From: Alteromonas_E sp965248545
Lineage (GTDB): Bacteria; Pseudomonadota; Gammaproteobacteria; Enterobacterales; Alteromonadaceae
Assembly (NCBI GenBank): GCA_965248545.1
Contig: OZ252110.1
Location: 1,674,001-1,738,000 of the forward strand
Length of the DNA: 64,000 nucleotides
Reading direction: 5' to 3'
In this document: positions 25,235 to 33,353 of the stretch, piece by piece
Layout: every line of letters begins with the position of its first letter
Position numbering within the stretch: position 1 is the stretch's first letter
Position numbers and translations under genes: made by a program
The notes under the pieces: model-generated
The model's input: the letters and a program-made list of their open reading frames with translations, nothing else
The model's database searches: none
What the model was told of the DNA's origin: nothing

Positions 25235-26560
25235 ATGCGCAAACATCTGTTGGTCATTGCATTAAGTGGGTTGTTGGCATTTTCTGTCGACGCCCAATCG
25301 TCACAATCAGATGAGGATGAGCTGTGGCAAGAAGATGAATGGTCGATGGATGAGTGGGACGAAGCGCCAGAGCAGTCCTATACATTTACCGGATTTGTCG
25401 AATTTGCCGCGGGCAGCCGATTGGCAAATGATCGCGCGCTCGATACGCGCAGGACATTAGCTGACGTACGCGCGCAAATTCAGTGGGATTATGCCTTAGC
25501 CAATTCTAAATGGTCGTTAGTTGGCGACCTATATTATGATGGAGTTAGACAGCAGACCCGCGGTCAACTTCGCGAAGCTGCGTGGCAGGGAAATCTATCG
25601 TTCTTAGGTGATTGGGGGCAAGCATTTGACGCCAAATTGGGTCAACAAGTACTCACATGGGGGACGGGTGATTATGTGTTTCTCAATGATATGTTTGCCA
25701 AAGATTATCAGTCCTTTTTCGCCGGCCGAGAAGACGAATACTTAAAGGCACCGTCTCTATCAGCCAAATTTTCAGGCTATTTTGACGCGTTCAATTTAGA
25801 TGTGGTGATTACACCCGAATTTACGCCAGACAATTACATAAATGGAGATTTTTTCTCATTCTATTCGCCAGAATTTGGTGACAATATCGCGCCAGGATTT
25901 GATGTTAACCCGCCTCTTCGCCCCGAATCGCCAGAATATGCGTTGAGAATATTCAAGAGTATAGGCTCTATAGAACTTGCTGGGTACGCTTATCGAGGCT
26001 TCCATAAATCGCCTAATGCAGCGACTATCCAGGGTGAACCGACGTTTTCTGCACTTAATGTTTATGGCGCTAGCATGATTACCTCGCTCGGTGGCGGTTT
26101 GTTTAATGCCGAATACGCTTATTACGCTTCTAAGGATGACGAGCGTGGCGACAATCCTCTCATCCCAAATAGCCAGACCCGCCTGTTACTCGGTTATGAA
26201 CAAGAACTGGTGAAAAATCTAACAGGGAGTGTGCAGTGGTATATCGAGCGACATCACGATTACCAGGCACTGTTAAACAGTTCACTTAGTCCCGATGACG
26301 CGCACGCTCAGAGTCGAATATGGTTGACTCAGCGCCTTGTTTACCGGGCGATGCAACAGACCTTAACGTTAAATCTATTTAACTTTTATTCCACCACAGA
26401 TGAAGATGGCTACATCAAATTTCAGATGAACTATAGCCCCGTCGACAGCTGGCGTTTATCCGCTGGATTTAACCTATTTCACGGCCAAAGTAAGCGTACC
26501 TTCTTTGGTCAATTCGAAGATGCGAGCAATGCCTTTGTTCGTTATCGATATTTCTACTAA
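25235..26560 (+). CDS. Outer-membrane beta-barrel protein of the RND/LolA-like cluster
   Basis: A 441-residue protein with a signal peptide (to about VDAQ), a very acidic linker (residues 22-48, many D, E and W), then alternating aromatic-rich strands of an outer-membrane barrel ending in the C-terminal signature RYRYFY. GQQVLTWGTGDYVFLNDMF resembles DUF1302-like proteins that accompany MMPL exporters. It is probably the outer-membrane end of the three-part lipid pathway. It starts one base after the previous stop, so translation is coupled. Confidence 0.8.
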   Translation: MRKHLLVIALSGLLAFSVDAQSSQSDEDELWQEDEWSMDEWDEAPEQSYTFTGFVEFAAGSRLANDRALDTRRTLADVRAQIQWDYALANSKWSLVGDLYYDGVRQQTRGQLREAAWQGNLSFLGDWGQAFDAKLGQQVLTWGTGDYVFLNDMFAKDYQSFFAGREDEYLKAPSLSAKFSGYFDAFNLDVVITPEFTPDNYINGDFFSFYSPEFGDNIAPGFDVNPPLRPESPEYALRIFKSIGSIELAGYAYRGFHKSPNAATIQGEPTFSALNVYGASMITSLGGGLFNAEYAYYASKDDERGDNPLIPNSQTRLLLGYEQELVKNLTGSVQWYIERHHDYQALLNSSLSPDDAHAQSRIWLTQRLVYRAMQQTLTLNLFNFYSTTDEDGYIKFQMNYSPVDSWRLSAGFNLFHGQSKRTFFGQFEDASNAFVRYRYFY

Positions 26561-26579
26561 CCACAGTTGAGGAATCAAT

Positions 26580-26795
26580 ATGTCTGCTGAAAGAGCGTTG
26601 ACGGCATTTGCCGGTTTTATGGTTTTACTATCAGTTGCATTAACGGTTTGGGTTCACCCCAACTTTATTTGGTTTACCGTATTCATCGGTGCAAATTTGT
26701 TCCAGCAAAGTTTTACTGGACTTTGTCCTGCGACCATAGTGTTGCGTAAAGTCTTTGGTTTTAAAACTGAAAAAGAGCTCGCAACGGGTCAATAG
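26580..26795 (+). CDS. Small membrane protein, DUF2892 (YgaP-tail-like)
   Basis: A 71-residue protein with two hydrophobic helices (about 8-28 and 30-50) and the conserved SFTGLCPATIVLRKVFG stretch of the DUF2892 family, which also forms the membrane tail of some rhodanese proteins. TTGAGG lies before the ATG. It follows the barrel gene after 19 bases and is convergent with the FisR-like gene; its role may instead be linked to the sulfur island because related proteins often occur with rhodaneses. Confidence 0.75.
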   Translation: MSAERALTAFAGFMVLLSVALTVWVHPNFIWFTVFIGANLFQQSFTGLCPATIVLRKVFGFKTEKELATGQ

Positions 26796-26852
26796 TCCGC
26801 CGTGACTGCAGCACAGTGCTACAGCGTGTTACACAACGTGGCCCACCAAGTG

Positions 26853-28151
26853 TTAATCGTATTTAAGCCCGTACTTTTGTAATTTTCGATACAAGGTGCG
26901 GGTACTCACTTCAAGTTTTTCTGCAAGCTCATCTATCGGTATGTTGGGGCTCTCGCACAATCGGCTCAAATAAACGTGTTCCGCTTGCTCGAGCGATACA
27001 ACGTCTGTGTTGGCTGTAGGCGATTTTACCGGCTGCGCATAAACTTGCTCTGGCAAGTCTTCAATATTAATTATGTCTTCATTTGCCAGTAATGCAGACT
27101 GCTCAACAATGTTCTTTAATTCGCGAATATTGCCCGGAAAGTCATAGTGACACAGGTGTGAAAGCGCGTCTTTACTGAAGCGTTTATGATGCAATTCTGA
27201 ATGACTAAGAAAGTAATTAGCCAGTGCGGGAATATCGTCGCCGCGCTCGGATAATGATGGCAGTGAGATGGGAAAGCCTGCAATCCGATAATATAAGTCT
27301 TTGCGAAAGGCGCCTTGTTCAACCAACTCCAATAAATTCTTGTGACTGGCGCAGATGAGACGAAAGTCAGCTTTGCGTTGCTTTATGCTGCCCACAGAAC
27401 GATAGCATTGAGTCTCTAGGAGTCTCAACAACTTAACCTGCATACTGAGGGGCACATCAGCAATTTCATCGAAGAACACCGTGCCGCCATTGGCGATTTC
27501 AATCAGACCTTTTTTGGCGTGAGTCGCGCCGGTAAATGCGCCTTTTTCATGGCCAAACAGCTCGGATTCAAATAGGTTTTCATTTAGTCCAGTACACTCA
27601 ATGACTACAAAGGGCTTTTCAGCACGACGGCTGGAGTCATGCAATGCTTTGGCAACTAGCTCCTTACCGGTACCTGTTTCGCCGTGGAGCAATACTGCGA
27701 TTTCCGAGCGTGCGGCACGGTTGATTTTGGTCAGCATCTGTTTGAAGGGTTCAGATGTACCGATCATCTTGTCCGCTTCTGACTCCGCTGAAGCAAAATT
27801 TATACGATCGAGGATTTCGAGAAAGCCAGTCGTAATGCCGTTTTCATCTTTTACCGGTTTCATCAGTATGTCGCAGAAAGTTCTACCATGTTCAGTGTTG
27901 TGAATGTGCACCACACTGCTGGTTCTGTCCGTTTTAATACACTGCTGAATCGGACAGTCTTCACCGTGCTTGTCACAGGGCTGTTGGTGACCGTGAGAAA
28001 TTTCGAAGCAGCGGCTACGGCCAACATTAACTTGAGTTTGGTAAATATCCTGATATGCCTTGTTAACCGCTAAAATCGTGTACTCGGTATTGATAAAGAT
28101 CGCAGGCTTTTCAATGGCGTTAATCATTGACTGCACAATAGAGGTATTCAT
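26853..28151 (-). CDS. fisR: FisR-like sigma-54-dependent activator with PAS-type cysteine sensor
   Basis: A 432-residue enhancer-binding protein. Residues 5-115 form a PAS-like domain holding C48, C59, C66 and C71; the 11- and 7-residue spacing of the first three equals that of the sulfane-sulfur-sensing cysteines of FisR from Cupriavidus (C53, C64, C71). The AAA+ domain has Walker A GETGTGKE (157-164), the sigma-54-contacting GAFTGA loop (204-209) and FFDEIADV. The C-terminus is a Fis-type HTH (LDELAEKLEVSTRTLYRKL region). It is divergent from the sulfide:quinone oxidoreductase gene and should activate it, and the cyd operon, through the dyads described here. The sensing role is by analogy. 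Confidence 0.85.
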   Translation of the reverse strand: MNTSIVQSMINAIEKPAIFINTEYTILAVNKAYQDIYQTQVNVGRSRCFEISHGHQQPCDKHGEDCPIQQCIKTDRTSSVVHIHNTEHGRTFCDILMKPVKDENGITTGFLEILDRINFASAESEADKMIGTSEPFKQMLTKINRAARSEIAVLLHGETGTGKELVAKALHDSSRRAEKPFVVIECTGLNENLFESELFGHEKGAFTGATHAKKGLIEIANGGTVFFDEIADVPLSMQVKLLRLLETQCYRSVGSIKQRKADFRLICASHKNLLELVEQGAFRKDLYYRIAGFPISLPSLSERGDDIPALANYFLSHSELHHKRFSKDALSHLCHYDFPGNIRELKNIVEQSALLANEDIINIEDLPEQVYAQPVKSPTANTDVVSLEQAEHVYLSRLCESPNIPIDELAEKLEVSTRTLYRKLQKYGLKYD

Positions 28152-28168
28152 GTTTTTCTAAACAATGC

Positions 28169-28203
28169 TGACAAACCTGACGTTTACTCTGTCAAATTTG
28201 ACA
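28169..28203. promoter_or_regulatory. Tandem TGTCA-N4-TGACA activator sites before sqr
   Basis: A perfect dyad TGTCA-AATT-TGACA at 28190-28203 and a weaker one TGACA-AACC-TGACG at 28169-28182, start-to-start 21 bases (two helical turns). Their centres are about 105 and 126 bases upstream of the -12 G of the sqr sigma-54 promoter. They also lie just upstream of the divergent fisR-like gene, allowing autoregulation. Confidence 0.65.
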
Positions 28204-28287
28204 TCAATTGCAAGTTAAACTGTCGTGTTTAGGTCAGAATCATATTAAAAATTCATATATTACATGCGGTTATCCTTCGATTTATTC

Positions 28288-28303
28288 TGGCATGACTTTT
28301 GTT
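28288..28303 (+). promoter_or_regulatory. sigma-54 promoter of the sqr operon
   Basis: TGGCATGACTTTTGTT has TGGCATG and TTG at the right spacing, with GT in place of GC at -12. It lies 58 bases upstream of the sqr ATG and is opposite a sigma-54 activator gene. Confidence 0.65.
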
Positions 28304-28360
28304 TACAAGCTGTTTACAAAAACAAAAGCGTGTGACTGTTACGTCACTGAGGAAAATTCG

Positions 28361-29632
28361 ATGGCTAAAATTGTGGTATTGGGAGCAGGCACCGGTGGTA
28401 TGCCCGCGGCATATGAAACAAAAGAGATATTAGGCGCCGAGCATGAGGTTGTGGTCGTGAACGAAAGGCCTGATTTTCGATTTGTACCATCAAACCCCTG
28501 GGTGGCCGTTGGGTGGCGACAGCCAGAGGCCGTATCTATGCCAATTGAAAAGTACCTGGCAAAGAAAAACATCGGCTTTGTATGTGGCCGCGTCACACGC
28601 ATTGACACTGAAAATAACAAATTGGTAACGGATAGTGGTGAAACCGTCGAGTATGACTATTTGATTATTGCGACTGGACCCAAACTGGCATTCGCAAACA
28701 TTGACGGTGCGGGCCCAGAAAACTATACCCAGTCGATCTGCACACTCGACCACGCGACACAGTGCTTTGAAGATTTTGAAAAACTGATTGAGAATCCAGG
28801 CCCTGTCATCGTCGGGGCTTTCCAAGGTGCGAGCTGCTTTGGCCCTGCCTACGAATATGCTTTTATTCTCGACAAAGCGCTACGGGACGCCAAAATGCGG
28901 CACAAGATCCCGATTCATTTTGTTACCAGTGAGCCGTATATCGGACATTTGGGATTGGGGGGAGTTGGCGATTCAAAATCGGTCCTTGAGTCTGAACTTC
29001 GTACACGTGACATTAAATGGATATGTAACGCTCAAGTCGATCGAGTTGAAGAGGGCGTCATGCACATATCGGAACTTAATCGAAAAGCCGAAGTGGAGCT
29101 TAGTCACGACATTAACTTCAATCACGCGATGCTAATCCCACCATTTGCCGGAATTGATGCAGTCGCCAATGTTGAAGGTTTATGTAACCCCAAAGGATTT
29201 GTGATCACTGACGAATTTCAGCGTAGCCCCGCTTACCCTAATATATTTTCAGGTGGTGTTTGTGTCGCAATTCCCCCTGTTGAGCCAACGCCTGTGCCTA
29301 CCGGTACACCTAAAACCGGTTACATGATCGAAACCATGATGACGGCGATTGCACATAACCTGAAAGCTATTATTGTTGACCAGACTGAACCGTCGACAAA
29401 GGGCACCTGGCATGCGATATGTCTCGCTGATATGGGCGATACGGGTGCTGCATTTGTGGCAATGCCACAGATCCCACCGCGCAATATTACCTGGTTTAAA
29501 AAAGGCAAGTGGGTGCACCTAGCAAAAATTGCATTTGAGAAATACTTTATGCGTAAAATGCGCACTGGGACCAGTGAGCCAGTGTATGAAAAGTACGTGT
29601 TGAAAGCCTTAGGCATCGAGCGTATAGAATAA
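28361..29632 (+). CDS. sqr: Sulfide:quinone oxidoreductase
   Basis: A 423-residue FAD flavoprotein of the SQR family, which oxidises sulfide to sulfane sulfur (persulfide) and passes two electrons to quinone at the inner membrane. The dinucleotide fold GAGTGGM (8-14), FVPSNPWVAVGWR, LIIATGPKLAF, GASCFGPAYEYA (C159) and the late GGVCVAIPP and GYMIETM motifs fit the family; C127, C135 and C159 are candidates for the redox disulfide. The ATG at 28361 has TGAGG upstream; earlier in-frame codons lie over the promoter. The haem protein follows after 16 bases. Downstream genes supply a quinol oxidase and persulfide-processing enzymes. Confidence 0.85.
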   Translation: MAKIVVLGAGTGGMPAAYETKEILGAEHEVVVVNERPDFRFVPSNPWVAVGWRQPEAVSMPIEKYLAKKNIGFVCGRVTRIDTENNKLVTDSGETVEYDYLIIATGPKLAFANIDGAGPENYTQSICTLDHATQCFEDFEKLIENPGPVIVGAFQGASCFGPAYEYAFILDKALRDAKMRHKIPIHFVTSEPYIGHLGLGGVGDSKSVLESELRTRDIKWICNAQVDRVEEGVMHISELNRKAEVELSHDINFNHAMLIPPFAGIDAVANVEGLCNPKGFVITDEFQRSPAYPNIFSGGVCVAIPPVEPTPVPTGTPKTGYMIETMMTAIAHNLKAIIVDQTEPSTKGTWHAICLADMGDTGAAFVAMPQIPPRNITWFKKGKWVHLAKIAFEKYFMRKMRTGTSEPVYEKYVLKALGIERIE

Positions 29633-29648
29633 TTGGAGAGCATGTTTC

Positions 29649-30245
29649 ATGAATAGAAAAACGATGCGAATGTCCTGTTACATCTTGATTGGTTTATTTG
29701 TTTCATCTGTTGTAGACGCGCAGCCAAACAAAGATAGCCAGCCGCAACCACCAGAACAATTGCAACTTCAGGCGCAAGCTAAAGTAAAGACGTTTGCAAA
29801 AACCTTAAAACAGGCCTTGATGAGCGCTGTGCAGCAACAAGGTTTCGAGCATGCCGTCGCGGTTTGTAAAGACCAGGCTCCCGTCATCGCCGCGAGCCTG
29901 TCTACTGATGGATGGACCGTAGCGCGAACGAGCATTCGAACGCGAAATCAAGACAATCACGCCAACACCTGGGAAATGCAGCAACTAAGGCTATTTGACG
30001 AGTCGTTTAAGGCGGGTACACCTGCAGGTCAGCTTATTGCTGAAGAACTGACTGATTCTCAATATCGATACATGCAAGCAATTCCGACCGGACAGTTGTG
30101 TTTGGCATGCCATGGACAGTCCATTGAAGCGAGTCTAGCCGAAAGTATTCAAGCGGCGTATCCGAATGACAAAGCCACTGGCTTCTCACCCGAAGATATT
30201 CGTGGCGCGTTCAGTCTTACTAAATCGCTGGTTCACGAACAATAA
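29649..30245 (+). CDS. Periplasmic c-type haem protein, DUF3365 (Tll0287-like)
   Basis: A 198-residue protein with a signal peptide (cleavage near VVDAQ) and one CxxCH haem-c site (CLACH, residues 151-155). The region from AVCKDQAP to TRNQDNHANTWE is typical of the DUF3365 family, a PAS-like haem fold seen in Tll0287 and in some sensor proteins. GGAGAG precedes the ATG. Its position directly after sqr suggests an electron carrier or redox partner in sulfide oxidation, which has not been shown for this family as far as I know. Confidence 0.82.
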   Translation: MNRKTMRMSCYILIGLFVSSVVDAQPNKDSQPQPPEQLQLQAQAKVKTFAKTLKQALMSAVQQQGFEHAVAVCKDQAPVIAASLSTDGWTVARTSIRTRNQDNHANTWEMQQLRLFDESFKAGTPAGQLIAEELTDSQYRYMQAIPTGQLCLACHGQSIEASLAESIQAAYPNDKATGFSPEDIRGAFSLTKSLVHEQ

Positions 30246-30323
30246 TCCTTTTTGACATTTGATAGCGCGCTCTGATTGATCTCTGCGCGTTTATCGACTC
30301 TTTCTTTTACCGCCCGTCTCGAC

Positions 30324-30361
30324 TGTCACTTTTGACTTAACGTCTTGTCATTAATGACAAG
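30324..30361. promoter_or_regulatory. Tandem TGTCA-N4-TGACA activator sites before cydA
   Basis: TGTCA-CTTT-TGACT at 30324-30337 and TGTCA-TTAA-TGACA at 30346-30359; the latter sits in a perfect 18-base palindrome (30344-30361). Start-to-start distance is 22 bases. The centres lie about 94 and 116 bases upstream of the -12 G of the cyd promoter, one helical turn closer than at sqr, so the same face of DNA is used. Confidence 0.7.
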
Positions 30362-30432
30362 TACTCAGACTCATGCTGGCGTAAATTTAAGAAATACCAT
30401 TTAAAACAATTGGTTATTGTTATTTTGCGTTA

Positions 30433-30448
30433 TGGCATGCGCCATGCA
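30433..30448 (+). promoter_or_regulatory. sigma-54 promoter of the cyd operon
   Basis: TGGCATGCGCCATGCA has GG-N10-GC with TGGCATG and TGCA elements. It lies about 60 bases upstream of the cydA ATG, a longer leader than the others here. Confidence 0.65.
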
Positions 30449-30506
30449 ATGAGTGGATGATTGTTTTTAGTTTTATCACTTTAGGTGATGTTTTAGGAGA
30501 CGCAGC

Positions 30507-32096
30507 ATGAACGAGACGTTAGTTGAATTATCTCGTTGGCAATTTGCCATTACTGCCATGTTTCATTTCATATTTGTTCCATTGACCCTCGGTCTCACGT
30601 TTATGTTGGCCATTATGGAATCGGTTTATGTCATGACGGGCAAAGAAATCTACAAACAGATGACTAAATTTTGGGGCAAGCTGTTTGGAATAAACTTCGC
30701 CATCGGCGTTGCAACCGGCCTGACTATGGAATTTCAATTCGGCATGAATTGGTCGTATTACTCACACTATGTTGGCGATATATTTGGGGCACCTCTTGCG
30801 ATTGAAGGCTTGATGGCGTTCTTCCTTGAATCGACATTTGTGGGTTTGTTCTTTTTCGGCTGGGATCGTATGTCGAAGGTCAAACACTTAATGACCACTT
30901 GGTTGGTCGCTTTGGGGTCTAACTTTTCGGCGCTTTGGATTCTAATTGCTAATGGATGGATGCAATATCCGGTTGGTGCGGAATTTAACTTCGAGTCGAT
31001 GCGAATGGAAATGACCAGTTTCGCGGAGGTTATGTTTAATCCTGTTGCGCAAGTAAAGTTTGTCCACACGGTCTCCGCCGGTTACGTAACTGCAGCCGTG
31101 TTTGTATTGGCAATATCGTCTTACTACCTATTAAAAGGACGCGATATCGCCTTTGCCCGTCGATCTTTCGCTATCGCTGCGAGTTTCGGACTTGCGTCGA
31201 TTCTTTCAGTAATTGTGCTTGGAGATGAAAGTGGATACGAGTTGGGTGACGTACAAAAAGTCAAATTGGCAGCAGTAGAAGCAGAATACGATACTCACCC
31301 AGCCCCCGCGCCATTCACTGTGATTGGTTTGCCAAATGACGAAACGGAACACGTCGACTACGCCGTTCAAATTCCTTACGCCATGGGCATCATTGCGACT
31401 CGCTCACTCGATGAAGAGGTTGTGGGCTTGAAAGATCATAAAGTTGCCCATCGGTCGCGCATTTTATCCGGCATTCGAGCCTATGAATTACTCGACAAGG
31501 TTAGAGCGGGAGAAGCAACGCCAGAGCAGCTGGCGACGTTTAATCAGCATAAGCACAACTTAGGCTACGCAATGCTGCTTGAACCATTCACCGATGACAT
31601 AACTAACCCCTCTGAAAGCGCGCTAGATAAAGCAGTTGATTACAGTGTGCCTGCAGTTGCCCCACTATTTTGGAGTTTCAGAATTATGGTCGGCGCAGGG
31701 GTTGCAATGTTGGTACTGTTTATACTCGCGTTTTACTATTCCACCAAGCATCAAATCACCAAGCCGCGTTGGCTACTGAGGGCTGCATTGTGGAGTTTGC
31801 CGCTGCCATGGATCGCCTCGGAAGCGGGTTGGTTTGTCGCCGAATATGGTCGACAGCCGTGGTCAATTGCAGAGATTTTGCCGGTCCATACTGCGGTTTC
31901 CAACTTGTCTGTATCGGATGTCGTTATCACCCTAGTCGCTTATTCCGGATTTTACACCGTGATGTTCATCGCTGCTTTTTACCTGATGCAAAAATATGCT
32001 CGCAAGGGACCGAGTGCAACATTTGCAGAGGCCCAACAAGCGCTGGAGGACGCAGCGACAATTGAGACGAAATCACAACCTCAAGGAGCTCACTAA
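30507..32096 (+). CDS. cydA: Cytochrome bd ubiquinol oxidase subunit I
   Basis: A 529-residue inner-membrane quinol oxidase subunit carrying haems b558, b595 and d. Family marks include the N-terminal LSRWQFAITAMFHFIFVPLTLGLT with ligand H20, KFVHTVSAGYVTAA with the second histidine, and FWSFRIMVGAGVAML with the haem-ligand methionine. The quinol-binding loop is of the long type (NQHKHNLGYAMLLEPF), as in E. coli CydA, in keeping with the length. TAGGAG precedes the ATG. The enzyme reduces oxygen to water with quinol and resists sulfide and NO, which explains its place downstream of sqr. The stop overlaps the cydB start (TAATG). Confidence 0.96.
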   Translation: MNETLVELSRWQFAITAMFHFIFVPLTLGLTFMLAIMESVYVMTGKEIYKQMTKFWGKLFGINFAIGVATGLTMEFQFGMNWSYYSHYVGDIFGAPLAIEGLMAFFLESTFVGLFFFGWDRMSKVKHLMTTWLVALGSNFSALWILIANGWMQYPVGAEFNFESMRMEMTSFAEVMFNPVAQVKFVHTVSAGYVTAAVFVLAISSYYLLKGRDIAFARRSFAIAASFGLASILSVIVLGDESGYELGDVQKVKLAAVEAEYDTHPAPAPFTVIGLPNDETEHVDYAVQIPYAMGIIATRSLDEEVVGLKDHKVAHRSRILSGIRAYELLDKVRAGEATPEQLATFNQHKHNLGYAMLLEPFTDDITNPSESALDKAVDYSVPAVAPLFWSFRIMVGAGVAMLVLFILAFYYSTKHQITKPRWLLRAALWSLPLPWIASEAGWFVAEYGRQPWSIAEILPVHTAVSNLSVSDVVITLVAYSGFYTVMFIAAFYLMQKYARKGPSATFAEAQQALEDAATIETKSQPQGAH

Positions 32097-33232
32097 TGAT
32101 TGATTATGAAGTATTACGTGTTATTTGGTGGGTGTTAGTAGGTGTCTTGTTAATCGGCTTTGCCGTTACGGATGGCTTTGACCTCGGTGTTGGTGCGTTG
32201 TTGACGTTGGTAGGCAAAACCGATGAAGACCGTCGCGTTATGATCAATACCATTGGGCCGCATTGGGATGGCAATCAAGTCTGGTTTATTACCGCAGGTG
32301 GCGCAATTTTCGCGGCGTGGCCGATGATCTATGCTACCGCTTTCTCGGGGTTCTATCTGGCCTTAGCGCTTACCCTGATAGCGCTATGGATGAGACCATT
32401 GGGTTTTGATTACAGGAGCAAGTTGCCGCACAAAAAGTGGCGTTTAGCGTGGGACTGGGCGTTGTTCGCCGGTGGAATAATTCCCGCATTAATCTTTGGC
32501 GTTGCGTTTGGAAACCTGCTTCTCGGTGTACCGTTTGAGCTAGATGACACACTCAAAGCTACGTACAGTGGCAGTTTCTTTGGGTTATTAACGCCATTTG
32601 CTTTACTGGCTGGTCTAGTGTCAGTGGCGATGTTGCTCAATCACGGCGCTACTTGGTTACAGCTGAAAACAGATGCTCAACTGCACCAGCGCGCTCGCGC
32701 CGTTTCGGTTGTTCTGTCCATTGCAACTGGCGGGCTGTTTATTCTCGCAGGTATTTATCTATATTTTGGTGTTGATGGCTATGTGGTTACATCGACGATC
32801 GATACATTCGCAACCAGTAATCCACTGAACAAGTCGGTTGAGATCGTCAGTGGCGCTTGGTTGTCAAACTATGCGTTATACCCTTGGATGACCGCGGCAC
32901 CGGCAGTAGCGATTTTGGCTTCTTTTGGCTGTGCCTGGGCGTCTTATAACGGTAAAAGTGGTTGGGCATTCACTGCCAGCGCTATCGCAATCAGCGGTAT
33001 TATTTTGACTGCTGGATTTTCGATGTTCCCATTTTTGCTACCGAGCAGCACCATGCCGAGTGCAAGCTTAACAATTTGGGATGCTACATCCTCGTTACTA
33101 ACGTTGAAAACGATGTTTATTGTCGCCTGTATTTTTGTACCGATTGTGCTGGCCTATACCGCCTATGGATTTTGGGTGATGCGGGGTCGTATAAAACAAG
33201 CAGATTTAGACAAACCGCACGCAATCTATTGA
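32096..33232 (+). CDS. cydB: Cytochrome bd ubiquinol oxidase subunit II
   Basis: A 378-residue eight- or nine-helix membrane protein; the partner of CydA. MIDYEVLRVIWWVLVGVLLIGFAVTDGFDLGVG is the family start, and GPHWDGNQVWFITAGGAIFAAWP is the most conserved CydB segment. The ATG overlaps the cydA stop by one base, so translation is coupled. GAGGAG after the last codons serves the small cydX gene 11 bases later. Confidence 0.96.
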   Translation: MIDYEVLRVIWWVLVGVLLIGFAVTDGFDLGVGALLTLVGKTDEDRRVMINTIGPHWDGNQVWFITAGGAIFAAWPMIYATAFSGFYLALALTLIALWMRPLGFDYRSKLPHKKWRLAWDWALFAGGIIPALIFGVAFGNLLLGVPFELDDTLKATYSGSFFGLLTPFALLAGLVSVAMLLNHGATWLQLKTDAQLHQRARAVSVVLSIATGGLFILAGIYLYFGVDGYVVTSTIDTFATSNPLNKSVEIVSGAWLSNYALYPWMTAAPAVAILASFGCAWASYNGKSGWAFTASAIAISGIILTAGFSMFPFLLPSSTMPSASLTIWDATSSLLTLKTMFIVACIFVPIVLAYTAYGFWVMRGRIKQADLDKPHAIY

Positions 33233-33243
33233 GGAGAAACATT

Positions 33244-33348
33244 ATGTGGTATTTCACGTGGATTTTAGGGGTTTTATTGGCGTGCTCTTTCGGCATTATT
33301 AATGCCATGTGGTTGGAATCAACTGAAGATATGGACCGCACGGAGTAA
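33244..33348 (+). CDS. cydX: Cytochrome bd small subunit CydX
   Basis: A 34-residue single-helix protein, MWYFTWILGVLLACSFGIIN followed by an acidic tail. The W-Y-F-x-W-x-LG start and the position right after cydB are diagnostic for CydX, which stabilises the haems of bd oxidase. GAGGAG lies 7 bases before the ATG, and cydD starts 5 bases after the stop. Confidence 0.93.
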   Translation: MWYFTWILGVLLACSFGIINAMWLESTEDMDRTE

Positions 33349-33353
33349 CCAAG

